From the NCBI RefSeq assembly GCF_001953885.1, contig NZ_MQUS01000049.1:1-48381 (forward strand): a stretch of 48,381 nucleotides of DNA, written 5' to 3'. The first letter of the stretch is position 1. Each line of letters starts with the position of its first letter. This stretch comes from Streptomyces sp. IMTB 2501 (GTDB lineage Bacteria; Actinomycetota; Actinomycetes; Streptomycetales; Streptomycetaceae). The notes beneath the pieces are model-generated. The model searched no databases, was not told where the DNA came from, and was given only the letters and a program-made list of their open reading frames with translations. Position numbers and translations under genes: made by a program. Shown here in pieces: positions 17,939-27,500 of the stretch.

Positions 17939-18769
17939 ATGGCCCGCAAGCGCTCCACGGACGAAGGCGACGAGCTGCTGGCCAGACTCGGTTCGCTCAC
18001 CGCCCAGGCACGCGAGCGCGCGGAGCTCCAGCGCACCCAGGTCGAGCTCGCCCTCGCTCTGCAGCGCGGCATGCTGCCCCGGGACCTGCCCACCGCACCC
18101 GGCCTGCACCTCGCCGTTTGCTACACACCGGCCAACCTCGGACTCAACGTGGGCGGCGACTGGTACGACGCGTTCACCCTGCCCGACGGTCGGGTCGGGC
18201 TGTCCATCGGCGACGTACAGGGGCACAACATCGAGGCCGCCGCCTTCATGGGCCAGGTACGGGCCGGACTGCGCGCCCTCGCCTCCGTGACCGGCGAACC
18301 GGGCGAACTGCTCGGCCGGACCAACGACCTGCTGCTCTCGCTGGGCAGCGAACTCTTCGCCACCTGCACCTTCATGCGCCTCGACCCGGCCACCGGAGTG
18401 CTGGAGAGCGCACGGGCCGGCCACATCCCGTTCGTGTGGGCCACGGCCGACGGCAAGTCGGGTGTCGTCGACGACGAGGGAGGGCCGCCGCTCGGCATCG
18501 ACAAGGGCATGGAGTACCCGGTGACCAGACACCGGCTCACCACGGGCGGAGTCTTCGTCCTGCTCACCGACGGCGTGGTCGAGGGCCCCACGCTGAACAT
18601 CGAGGACGGCCTCGACCAGGTGGTACGCCTAGCCGGCATCGCCGCCGTCGCCGGCCTGGAGGCCCATGCCCTGGCCGCCGCCGTGATCAAGGGCGCCGAG
18701 AGCGTCGGGCACGAGGACGACGCGGCGGTCCTCGTCGTCGGTCTGGACAGTCCCACGAACCATCCGTGA
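17939..18769 (+). CDS. SpoIIE/PP2C-type serine phosphatase
   Basis: This 276-residue protein has a short N-terminal coiled segment (residues 10-45, LLARLGSLTAQARERAELQR) followed by a PP2C-like SpoIIE domain. Metal-binding motifs are visible: GGDWYDAF, SIGDVQGHNIEAA, ARAGHIPFVW, LLTDGVVEG and HEDDAAVLVV. In actinobacteria these enzymes dephosphorylate anti-anti-sigma factors or act as light, redox or stress responders. No PAS or GAF sensor is fused here. CGGAAG lies 6 nt before the ATG. It is followed 154 bp later by a MASE1 membrane protein, which could be a sensor partner, though no operon evidence is strong. Confidence 0.92.
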   Translation: MARKRSTDEGDELLARLGSLTAQARERAELQRTQVELALALQRGMLPRDLPTAPGLHLAVCYTPANLGLNVGGDWYDAFTLPDGRVGLSIGDVQGHNIEAAAFMGQVRAGLRALASVTGEPGELLGRTNDLLLSLGSELFATCTFMRLDPATGVLESARAGHIPFVWATADGKSGVVDDEGGPPLGIDKGMEYPVTRHRLTTGGVFVLLTDGVVEGPTLNIEDGLDQVVRLAGIAAVAGLEAHALAAAVIKGAESVGHEDDAAVLVVGLDSPTNHP

Positions 18770-18923
18770 CGGGTCCCGGGCGACCGCCGAGCACACCCGC
18801 CCGGATCCGGTCCTGGCCGGTCAGGGCCACCTGGGCCAGTCACCGCGTCCGCGGTCCGGGATTCAGCCATAGGGCCGGACAGCCGCGGGTCTCGCCTCGC
18901 CGACCCGGGGCCGTCGGTGTGAG

Positions 18924-19991
18924 ATGGCTGCTGTGGTGGGTATCGAGGATCTGCGCCGGCCGGGTGGCTACGCCGTCCAGGTGGTGGCCGTCGCGGCCTG
19001 CTACTACGGCGCGGCCCGGCTCGGACTCCTGCGCGAACTCACCGTCGAGGGCGCCGTCGTCACCCCCATCTGGCCGCCGACCGGCGTCGCCGTCGCCGCC
19101 CTGCTGATCCTCGGCCTGCGCTGCTGGCCCGGCATCTCGATCGGTGCCCTGCTGGCCGTGATGTCCCTCACCACCCCTCACCTCGACGTGCTCGGCACCC
19201 TCGCCGCCCAGACCGGCGCACCGGTGGTCGCGGTGCTCCTGCTGCGCCGGGCCCGCTTCCACACGGACCTCAGCCGGTTACGGGACGGCGTCGCCCTGGT
19301 GTTCCTCGGCGCGCTGACGGCGATGCTGATCAGCTCGACCGCCGGCGTCGGGCTGCTCGTCCTCACCGGCAAGCTGGACTGGCCCAGCTTCTGGCCCGTC
19401 TGGCTGGCCTGGTGGGTGGGGGACGCCATGGGCGTCCTGCTCGTCACCCCGCTGCTGCTGTTGCTGCACGGTGCGCGCTGGCCGCCCTCCGTGGCCCGCT
19501 GGAAGGAGGCAGTCGCGCTGACCGTCGTCGCCTGCTGTGTCGTACCGACGGCCGTCTACAGCTCGATCAGCCTGCTCTATCTCGTCTACCCGCTGCTCAT
19601 CTGGTCCGCCCTGCGTTTTCAGCTGGAGGGCAGTGTGCTGTGCGCGCTGCTGGCGTCCGTGCTGGCCACCGTCGCCGCGACGGACGGCGTCGGGGCCTTC
19701 ACCGGACTGAGCCGGATCGAGGTCATGGCGAAACTCCAGACGTTCAACGGCTCGATGGCCCTGACCGCCCTGCTGCTGTCCGCCCTGATCACCGAGCAGC
19801 GCAACACCCGGCGCTCGGTGGAGAAGGCCTGCCAGGAACTGGTCGAGGTGCTGGAACACCTCACCGCGGGCGATCCCCCACCACCCCGGCCACTGCCGCA
19901 CACCGGCGACATCGGCGACGTCGGCGACAGCGACGGCGGGAACGGCACCGATGGCAGGGACGATCGGACTCGGCCCACCGGGCCTCCGTGA
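18924..19991 (+). CDS. MASE1-domain integral membrane protein
   Basis: This 355-residue protein has about eight to nine transmembrane helices and matches the MASE1 sensor domain: ACYYGAARLGLL, VTPIWPPTGVAVAALLILGL, WWVGDAMGVLLVTPLLLLL and the basic end LITEQRNTRRSVEKACQELV. MASE1 normally precedes a kinase, cyclase or phosphatase output domain; here only a short acidic, low-complexity tail rich in Gly and Asp follows. The missing output may be supplied in trans by the SpoIIE phosphatase just upstream, which is inference. The start at 18924 has a weak ribosome-binding site; a GTG 6 nt upstream is possible. Confidence 0.85.
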   Translation: MAAVVGIEDLRRPGGYAVQVVAVAACYYGAARLGLLRELTVEGAVVTPIWPPTGVAVAALLILGLRCWPGISIGALLAVMSLTTPHLDVLGTLAAQTGAPVVAVLLLRRARFHTDLSRLRDGVALVFLGALTAMLISSTAGVGLLVLTGKLDWPSFWPVWLAWWVGDAMGVLLVTPLLLLLHGARWPPSVARWKEAVALTVVACCVVPTAVYSSISLLYLVYPLLIWSALRFQLEGSVLCALLASVLATVAATDGVGAFTGLSRIEVMAKLQTFNGSMALTALLLSALITEQRNTRRSVEKACQELVEVLEHLTAGDPPPPRPLPHTGDIGDVGDSDGGNGTDGRDDRTRPTGPP

Positions 19992-20148
19992 CACGGGGCC
20001 GGGCAGGGCAGCCGGTGAGGGGGCCCGCCTGCCTCGCGCTGCCGGCGTCACCGTCTCCTCCGGCGTGTCGGACGGCTGGTCAGAGGCGCTGGGAGACGAT
20101 GGGCGAGGCCCGGAGGGGCACGTTCCGGACGGGAGGAACAGACGCGGT

Positions 20149-21600
20149 ATGGAGCAGCGGGCGGCGAGCGCGGAGGGCAGGCGGACCGAGGCGGACCGGG
20201 CGCGCTCCGGCCGCGGGCAGCGGCCCGACGGCGCCGTCGTACGGCCGCCGGACGCCATCGACGTACGGCGTCGCATCCCGCGTACCGACCGGTTGTTCCG
20301 CGACCCCCGGCTGGCCGCGGCGGTGGACCGTCTCGGCGCCGGAGTGGTGAAGGCCGCGGTACACGAGGCGCAGGAGCGGGCCCGCGAGGGAGGGATCCCG
20401 CCCGAGCAGGTGGCGGAGACGGCGCTCGCGCTGCTGCCCGGTACCGCGAGCGGGCTGCGCCCGGTGATCAACGCCACCGGGGTGCTGCTGCACACCAACC
20501 TCGGCCGGGCCCCGCTGTCGGCCGCCGCGCGGCAGGCCGTCCAGGAGGCCGCCGGACCCACGGACGTCGAACTGGACCTGGCGACCGGCGTCCGCGCCCG
20601 CCGTGGCCGTTCGGCCCTCGCCGCCCTGCGCGAGCGCGTGCCCCGCGCCGGGGCCGCGCACGTCGTCAACAACGGCGCCGCCGCGCTTCTCCTCGCCGCC
20701 ACCGCGCTCGCGGCCGGCAAGGAGATCGTCGTCAGCCGGGGCGAGCTGGTGGAGATCGGCGACGGCTTCCGCCTGCCCGACCTGCTCGTCTCGACCGGCG
20801 CCCGGCTCCGTGAGGTCGGTACGACCAACCGCACGACCGCCGCCGACTACGCCGCCGTGACCGGCCCCGACACCGGGTTCGTGCTCAAGGTGCATCCGTC
20901 CAACTTCCGCATCACCGGCTTCACCCGCTCCGCCGGGACGGCCGAACTCACCGGTCTCGGTGTCCCGGTCGTCGTCGACATCGGCTCCGGACTGCTCGCC
21001 CCGCATCCGGCACTGCCCGAGGAACCCGACGCCGACACCGAGCTGCGCGCGGGCGCCTCGCTCGTCACCGCGAGCGGCGACAAACTGCTCGGCGGCCCTC
21101 AGTGCGGACTGCTGCTCGGCGACCGGGACCTGGTCCGCGCCCTCGCCCGGCACCCGCTGGCCCGCGCCCTGCGCGTCGACAAACTGACCCTGGCCGCACT
21201 GGAGGCCACCCTCACCGGACCGCCCACCCCGACCGCCCTCGCCCTCACCGCCGACCCGGCCGTACTGCGCGCCCGCGCCGACCGCATCGCCGCGAGCCTC
21301 GGCGCCGGCGGCATCGACGCACGGGCCGTCGAATGCGCCGCCACCGTCGGCGGCGGTGGCGCCCCCGGAGTCACCCTGCGCAGCGCGGCGGTGTCCCTGC
21401 CGGAGCCGTACGCCGCCGCGCTGCGCACTGGCCCCCTCCCCGTCGTCGGTCGGCTGGAGTCGGGCCGCTGCCTGCTGGACCTGCGCGCGGTGCCGGACCA
21501 GGACGACGAGCGGCTGGCCGAGACCGTGCGCCTGGCCCGGACCGCCGGAGAAGCCCCGCCCGACGGGGAAACCCGGCCTCCCGGTGAGGGGCAGGCGTGA
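20149..21600 (+). CDS. selA: L-seryl-tRNA(Sec) selenium transferase
   Basis: SelA converts seryl-tRNA-Sec to selenocysteyl-tRNA-Sec with selenophosphate, using PLP. This 483-residue protein shows the family N-terminus RIPRTDRLFRDPRLAAAVDR, VINATGVLLHTNLGRAPLS, HVVNNGAAALLLA and the PLP-lysine Lys312 in ASGDKLLGGPQCG. About 38 extra residues, rich in Arg and Ala, precede the conserved start. The ATG at 20149 has GGGAGGA about 11 nt upstream; longer in-frame starts have none. It heads the selA-selB-selD set: its stop is followed after a single base by the selB ATG, so the two are translationally coupled. Confidence 0.97.
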   Translation: MEQRAASAEGRRTEADRARSGRGQRPDGAVVRPPDAIDVRRRIPRTDRLFRDPRLAAAVDRLGAGVVKAAVHEAQERAREGGIPPEQVAETALALLPGTASGLRPVINATGVLLHTNLGRAPLSAAARQAVQEAAGPTDVELDLATGVRARRGRSALAALRERVPRAGAAHVVNNGAAALLLAATALAAGKEIVVSRGELVEIGDGFRLPDLLVSTGARLREVGTTNRTTAADYAAVTGPDTGFVLKVHPSNFRITGFTRSAGTAELTGLGVPVVVDIGSGLLAPHPALPEEPDADTELRAGASLVTASGDKLLGGPQCGLLLGDRDLVRALARHPLARALRVDKLTLAALEATLTGPPTPTALALTADPAVLRARADRIAASLGAGGIDARAVECAATVGGGGAPGVTLRSAAVSLPEPYAAALRTGPLPVVGRLESGRCLLDLRAVPDQDDERLAETVRLARTAGEAPPDGETRPPGEGQA

Positions 21601-21601
21601 G

Positions 21602-23458
21602 ATGCGGGTGCTCGCCACCGCCGGTCATGTCGACCACGGCAAGTCCACCCTGGTACGGGCCCTCACCGGCATGGAGCCCGACCGCCACCCGGAGGAGCGC
21701 CGCCGGGGGCTCACCCTCGACCTGGGGTTCGTGTGGACGCGGCTCGGCCCGGACGGTGACCACCTGGCCTTCGTGGACGTACCCGGGCACGAACGCTTCG
21801 TGCCGACCATGCTGGCCGGCGTCGGACCGGTGCCCGCCGTGCTGTTCGTGTGCGCCGCCGACCAGGGCTGGCAGTCCCAGTCCGAGGAACACCTGGCGGT
21901 CCTCGACGCGCTCGGCGTCCGGCACGCCGTCCTCGCGGTGACCCGCAGCGACCTCGCCGACCCCGAACCCGTCCGTGCCGACGCCGTCGAGCGGCTGGCC
22001 CGGACCTCCCTCGGAAAGGTGCCCGCGGTCGCGGTGAGCGCGCTCACCGGAGCCGGACTCGACGCGCTGCGCACCGAACTGGAGCTGCTGGCAGGGAAGT
22101 TGACCGATCCCGACCCCGACGCCGACGTACGGCTGTGGCTCGACCGGGCCTTCACCGTGCGTGGGCACGGCACCGTCGTGACCGGGACGCTCGGCGCCGG
22201 CACCCTCGGCGTCGGTGACCGGCTGGTAACCGGGGACGGTCCGGCCGTGCTGCGGGTGCGCGGACTGCAGACCCTGCACGAGCGGCGGACGACGGTCGGC
22301 GGAGTGGCCCGCGTGGCCGTCAACCTGCACGGGCAGGGCGCCGAGGGCCTGCGCCGCGGGCAGGTGCTGCTGACCCCGGACCGCTGGTCGCACAGCGAGG
22401 TGCTCGACGTCCGCGTCACCGGGGAGCCGGTCGCCGACCTGCCCCGCTCGGTCACCCTGCACATCGGCACCGCCGCCGTACCCGTCACCGTCCGCCCGCT
22501 CGGCGACGACACCGCCCGCCTCACCCTCGCCCGGGGACTGCCCCTGCGGGTCGGCGACCGGGCGGTGCTGCGCGAACCGGGCGGCGGCCGTATGCCCCGC
22601 GGGGTCACCGTCCTGGACGTACGACCGCCCCGGCTGACCCGGCGCGGCGCCGGCCGGGCCCGCGCCGCCGAACTCGCCGTCCTGACCGGCCGCCCCGACG
22701 GCGCCGGCGAACTGCGCCGCCGCAAGCTGATCCGGCGCGCCGACCTGCTGGCGATGGGCGTCCCAGTACCGGCCGAACCGGTCGCGGGGGACTGGCTGGT
22801 GGACGCCGCGCACTGGACCGCCCTGACGGATCGGCTGGCCGCCGAGGTCGAGCGCCACGCGAGGGAACACCCCCTGGAACCGGGCCTGCCCACCGAAGCG
22901 GCCCGTCGTCTGCTCGGCCTGCCCGACCGGGCCCTCGTCGACGCCCTGGCCAACACCATGCCCCAACTCAGCAGCAAACAGGGCCGGTTGTCTGCCGCCG
23001 TCAGTATCGGCCCCGCCCTGCCGACCGCGGTCCGGGCCGCCGTGGACGCCGTACGCCAGGACCTCGCCCGTACGCCGTTCCGGGCGCCCGAAGCCGGCCG
23101 GCTCGTCCAACTCGGCCTGGATCGCAGGGCGTTGGCCGCCGCCGTCACGGCCGGCGTGCTGTTGCGGATCGCCGACGGGATCGTGCTGCTGCCCGGCGCC
23201 GACGTCGCGGCCGCAGCCGAACTTCGCGCGCTGCCCCAGCCGTTCACGCTCAGCGCGGCCCGGCGCGCGCTGGACACCACCCGCCGGGTGGCCGTACCGC
23301 TGCTGGAGTTCCTGGACGCGCGCGGGTACACCGAGCGCGTCGACGACCAGCGCCGCCGCTGCCTTACGGGCGAGGGGAGAACTCATCCAGATGCGGTGAA
23401 CGGAGACGGACGGGAATCGAACCCGCCGGCCCGAGATCCTCGGGCCCCTCGGTTTTGA
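21602..23458 (+). CDS. selB: Selenocysteine-specific elongation factor SelB
   Basis: SelB is the GTPase that carries selenocysteyl-tRNA to UGA codons marked by a SECIS hairpin. This 618-residue protein has the G-domain motifs GHVDHGKST (residues 8-16), DVPGHERF and TRSDL, EF-Tu-like domains II and III, and C-terminal winged helices that bind SECIS RNA. The last 19 or so codons run through the tRNA-Sec gene on the opposite strand, giving the tell-tale antisense-tRNA peptide GRESNPP, and the UGA stop (23456-23458) is the complement of the UCA anticodon. No earlier stop exists in frame, so the tail is genuinely translated unless the sequence is wrong. A second start, GTG at 21597, overlaps the selA stop. 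Confidence 0.96.
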   Translation: MRVLATAGHVDHGKSTLVRALTGMEPDRHPEERRRGLTLDLGFVWTRLGPDGDHLAFVDVPGHERFVPTMLAGVGPVPAVLFVCAADQGWQSQSEEHLAVLDALGVRHAVLAVTRSDLADPEPVRADAVERLARTSLGKVPAVAVSALTGAGLDALRTELELLAGKLTDPDPDADVRLWLDRAFTVRGHGTVVTGTLGAGTLGVGDRLVTGDGPAVLRVRGLQTLHERRTTVGGVARVAVNLHGQGAEGLRRGQVLLTPDRWSHSEVLDVRVTGEPVADLPRSVTLHIGTAAVPVTVRPLGDDTARLTLARGLPLRVGDRAVLREPGGGRMPRGVTVLDVRPPRLTRRGAGRARAAELAVLTGRPDGAGELRRRKLIRRADLLAMGVPVPAEPVAGDWLVDAAHWTALTDRLAAEVERHAREHPLEPGLPTEAARRLLGLPDRALVDALANTMPQLSSKQGRLSAAVSIGPALPTAVRAAVDAVRQDLARTPFRAPEAGRLVQLGLDRRALAAAVTAGVLLRIADGIVLLPGADVAAAAELRALPQPFTLSAARRALDTTRRVAVPLLEFLDARGYTERVDDQRRRCLTGEGRTHPDAVNGDGRESNPPARDPRAPRF

Positions 23459-23493
23459 AGACCGGGAGGGCCACCAGGCACCCACACGCCTCC
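23401..23493 (-). tRNA. selC: tRNA-Sec (UCA anticodon)
   Basis: The minus strand reads GGAGGCGT at the 5' end and CCGTCTCC plus discriminator G at the 3' end, giving the extended acceptor stem typical of tRNA-Sec (a U-C mismatch at its base). The anticodon loop is CUUCAAA with anticodon UCA, complementary to UGA. The variable arm is long, an 8-bp perfect stem GGCCCGAG/CTCGGGCC with a 3-nt loop, and the T-loop is TTCGATT. CCA is not encoded. The outermost anticodon-stem pair is C-A. It overlaps the selB 3' end by 58 nt in antisense. A possible -10 (TAGCCT, minus strand, 23504-23509) lies just upstream of its 5' end, inside the selD leader. Confidence 0.95.
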
Positions 23494-23530
23494 ACCGCCC
23501 GTCAGGCTACTGCCCGAGGAGACCGCCGGT

Positions 23531-24550
23531 ATGACATCGACATCCCCACCGATCCGCCGGGCCCCCGTCCGGCTCACGCAGTACGCCCACGGCGGCGGCT
23601 GCGCCTGCAAGATCCCTCCCGGAGAGCTGGAGGAGGTGGTCGCCGGGCTGACCGGGCAGGCGCCCGCCGGGGGCGACACCCCGCTGCTCGTCGGGATCGC
23701 CACCGGTGACGACGCCGCCGTGGTCACCCACCGGGGGACCGCCGTCGTCTGCACGGCCGACTTCTTCACCCCGGTCGTGGACGACCCCTACGACTGGGGA
23801 CGCGTCGCCGCCGCCAACGCCCTGTCCGACGTGTACGCGATGGGCGGTCGCCCGGTGCTCGCCGTGAACCTGCTGGCCTGGCCGCGCGACCGGCTTCCCT
23901 TCGAGCTGGCCCGCGAGGTGCTGCGCGGCGGACTGGCCGTCGCCACCGAGGCCGGCTGCCATGTCGGCGGCGGGCACAGCGTCGACGACCCGGAACCCAA
24001 GTACGGCATGGCTGTCACCGGGCTCGCGGACCCCGCGCGGCTACTGCGCAACGACGCCGGCCGGCCAGGGATGCCGCTGTCGCTGACCAAGCCGCTGGGC
24101 GTGGGCGTGCTGAACAACCGGCACAAGGCCACCGGTGAGCGGTTCGAGCAGGCCGTCGTCACGATGACGGCCCTGAACCGGGAGGCCTCCGAGGCCGCGC
24201 TGGCCGCCGGGGCCACCTGCGCCACCGATGTCACCGGGTTCGGTTTCCTCGGCCATCTGCACAAGCTGGCCCGTGCCTCCGCAGTGACCGCCGTGGTCGA
24301 CACCGCCGCCGTCCCGTATCTGGAGGGGGCACACGAGGCCGTCCGGGACGGGTACGTCAGCGGCGGCACCCGGCGCAATCTCCAATGGGTCGCCCCGCAC
24401 ACCGACTTCGGGGCCGCCGACGGCGACACCCGGCTGCTGCTCGCCGACGCCCAGACCTCCGGTGGGCTGCTCGTCGCCGGTGAGGTGCCCGGAGCGCCGG
24501 TGGTGGGGGAGCTGGTGCCGCGCGGCAGCCATTCCCTCGTGCTCCGGTGA
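23531..24550 (+). CDS. selD: Selenide, water dikinase (selenophosphate synthase)
   Basis: SelD makes selenophosphate from selenide and ATP. This 339-residue protein has the Gly-rich active loop GGGCACKI with Cys24, Cys26 and Lys27; Cys24 is where some organisms place selenocysteine. Other blocks are TADFFTPVVDDPYDWGRVAA, NALSDVYAMGG, GGHSVDDPEPKYG and CATDVTGFGFLGHL. GAGGAG lies 9 nt before the ATG. The gene is in the same frame as selB with no stop between the selB UGA and its ATG. It converges with the formate dehydrogenase gene, the stops being one base apart, so no terminator fits between them. Confidence 0.97.
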   Translation: MTSTSPPIRRAPVRLTQYAHGGGCACKIPPGELEEVVAGLTGQAPAGGDTPLLVGIATGDDAAVVTHRGTAVVCTADFFTPVVDDPYDWGRVAAANALSDVYAMGGRPVLAVNLLAWPRDRLPFELAREVLRGGLAVATEAGCHVGGGHSVDDPEPKYGMAVTGLADPARLLRNDAGRPGMPLSLTKPLGVGVLNNRHKATGERFEQAVVTMTALNREASEAALAAGATCATDVTGFGFLGHLHKLARASAVTAVVDTAAVPYLEGAHEAVRDGYVSGGTRRNLQWVAPHTDFGAADGDTRLLLADAQTSGGLLVAGEVPGAPVVGELVPRGSHSLVLR

Positions 24551-24551
24551 C

Positions 24552-27500
24552 TCAGGGCTCCGTTCCGGTGTGCTCGTCGATGCCGGCCCGCCTGCGGTAG
24601 GCCCGCACCAGGTCCACCGACGCCGGACCGCGGGGCCGGCGGCCCGGGCGGATGTCCACGGCGAACGCCTTCGACTCCTGGATGTGGACGTTGGGGTCCA
24701 GGGACAGATGCAGCAGCTCGTTGGCCGCGTCCCCGGTGCTGTAACCGTTGGGACCCCAGTGGTACGGCAGACCCACCTGGTGCAGCCTGCGGCCCTGTAC
24801 CGTCAGCGGCGCCATCCGGTCCGTCACCAGCACCCGCGCCTCGATCACCGCGCGTGCGCTGACGATCGTCGCCCACCCGGTGTGTGCCAGCCCCCGCTCG
24901 GCCGCCAGCTCGGGGGAGACCTCGCAGAAGAACTCCGGTTGCAGCTCGGCCAGATACGGCTGCCAGCGGGACATGCCGCCCGCCGTGTGATGCTCGGTCA
25001 GCCGGTAGGTGGTCGCCACGTACGGGAACACCTCGGAGCCGGGCTCGTCACCGCTCGGCTGGTAACGGTTGTCCGGGAGCGAGGGCAGCAAATGGCGCAC
25101 CGGGTTGCGCTGTTGGTCGTAGAGCAGGTTCATGAACGGCGAGTCCTGCGGCTCGTAATGGGCCGGGAGCGGGCCGTCGGCGAGCCCGGACGGCACATAC
25201 AGCCAGGCCTTGCCGTCGGTCTGCATGATGAACGGGTCCCTGCCCGACAGGGCCTCCGGGCCGGTCGCGTCCTCGGGCGGTTCGTGGTCGGGTGCCTTGT
25301 CCCTCCTGAAGTCGGGGACATCGTGCCCGGACCACTCGCCCTTGTCCGGATCCCACCACACCAGCGCCTTCCGCTCGCTCCACGGTCTGCCCCGCGGGTC
25401 GGCGGAGGCGCGGTTGTACAGGATCCGGCGGTTGGCCGGCCAGGCCCACGCCCACTCGGCCGCCACCCAGTCCTGCTCAGTGCCGGGCCTGCGGCGGGCC
25501 GCCTGGTTGACGCCGTCGGCGTGGACACCGCAGTAGATCCAGCAGCCGCATGCGGTGGAGCCGTCGGGCTTCAGCTGCTCGTAGGAGGAGAGCGGCCCGC
25601 CCTCGGCGTCATGGCCGTTGATCTCGGCGAGCACGGCCTCCGCGTCCGGTTCGGCGAGCGGGCCCTTCGTCGGATAGGCCCAGGTCAGATCGAGCACGGG
25701 CCGGTCCATCTCGTCGGTGGACCCCGCGAGTTTCTCGCGGATGATCCGCCCCAGGTGGTAGGTGAACCACAGATCGCTGCGGGAGGCGCCCGGCGGCTCG
25801 ACCGCCTGGTGGTGCCACTGCAGCAGCCGCTGGGTGTTGGTGAAGCTGCCGTCCTTCTCGGTGTGCGCGGCGGCCGGCAGGAAGAACACCTCCGTGCGGA
25901 TGTCCTCGGTGCGCAGCTCACCGGTCTCGATCTCGGGCCCGTCCTGCCACCAGGTCGCCGACTCGATCAGCGAGAAGTCGCGGACGACCAGCCAGTCCAG
26001 GTTCGCCATCCCGAGCCGCATCAGCCTGGAGTCGGCGTTGCCCACCGCCGGGTTCTCGCCGAACAGGAAGTAGCCCGAGCAGACGCCCTCCAGCTGGGCC
26101 AGGGTCGTCTCGTACGCGGAGTGGGAGCCGGTCAGCCGGGGCAGGTAGTCGAAGCAGAAGTCGTTCTCCTCGGTCGCCGCGGCACCCCAGTACGCCTTGA
26201 GCAGACTCACCAGGTATGCGCGCATGTTGCCCCAGTAGCCCTTGGGGGCCGTCTCGGCCTCCAGGAAGGCGGCCAGGTCCTGGTGCCGGTGGGCGTGCGG
26301 CATCGGGATGTAGCCCGGCAGCAGGTTGAACAGCGTCGGGATGTCCGTGGAGCCCTGGATGGAGGCGTGCCCGCGCAGGGCCAGGATGCCGCCGCCCGGC
26401 CGGCCGATGTTGCCGAGCAGGGTCTGCAGTACGGCCGCCGCGCGGATGTACTGCACGCCCACCGTGTGCTGCGTCCAGCCGACCGAGTACGCGAAGGCCG
26501 TCGTACGGTCGCGGCCGGAGTTGTCCGTGACCAGCTCGCACACCTGCCGGAACAGGTCCTGCGGCACCCCGCAGATCTGCTCGACCAGCTCCGGTGTGTA
26601 GCGGGCGTAGTGCCGCTTGAGCACCTGGAACACACAGCGCGGATGCGTCAGCGTCTCGTCCCGCTCCGGCTCGCCCGCTTTGCCTTCGTATTGCCAACTG
26701 CCCTTGTCGTAGGCACGGTTGGCGGAGTCGAGTCCGGAGAACACGCCCGCCAGGTCCTCGGTGTCGTGGAAGTCCTCCCGCACGATCACCGGGGCGTTGG
26801 TGTACGCCACGACGTACTCACGGAAGTACTTGTCCCGCTCCAGGACGTAGTGGATGATCCCGCCGAGGAACGCGATGTCCGTGCCCGCGCGCAGCGGCAC
26901 GTGTACGTCGGCCAGCGCGCTGGTGCGGGTGAACCGCGGGTCGACATGGATCAGCTTCGCGCCCCGCGCCTTGGCCTCCATCACCCACTGGAACCCGACG
27001 GGATGGCACTCGGCCATGTTCGAGCCCTCGATGACGATGCAGTCCGCGTTCTGCAGGTCCTGCTGGAAGGTGGTCGCGCCGCCGCGTCCGAACGAGGTTC
27101 CCAGACCGGGAACGGTGGAGGAGTGTCAAACCCGGGCCTGGTTCTCGATCTGGATCGCTCCGAGCGCGGTGAACAGCTTCTTGATCAGATAGTTCTCTTC
27201 ATTGTCGAGCGTGGCCCCGCCGAGGCTCGCGATGCCGAGGGTGCGTCGGGTGCGGGTCTCGTCGACCGACCACTGCCAGCCTGCCCGGCGCGCCTCGATC
27301 ACCCGGTCGGCGATCATGTCCATCGCGGTGTCGAGGTCCAGCCGCTCCCACGCGGTGCCGTGTGGGCGCCGGTGGAGCACCTGGAGCTCGCGGGCGTCCC
27401 CGGTCGTCAGCTGCAGGCTCGCCGCGCCCTTGGGGCAGAGCCGGCCGCGTGAGACGGGGGAGTCCGGGTCGCCCTCGATCTGGGTGACCTTCTCGTCCTG

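Noticed and set aside
23459..23500. SECIS after the selB UGA
   Set aside because: The downstream RNA is the complement of the tRNA D-arm with an ACCA-type loop; it lacks the GGU(C)U apical motif seen in the formate dehydrogenase SECIS.
24552..27017. Formate dehydrogenase as two separate genes or a pseudogene
   Set aside because: Both pieces share one frame, meet at the conserved Sec position, and a SECIS-like hairpin and all sel genes are present.
24462..27452. A 996-codon plus-strand open frame over the formate dehydrogenase gene
   Set aside because: Antisense shadow of a high-GC gene; no start site or motif.
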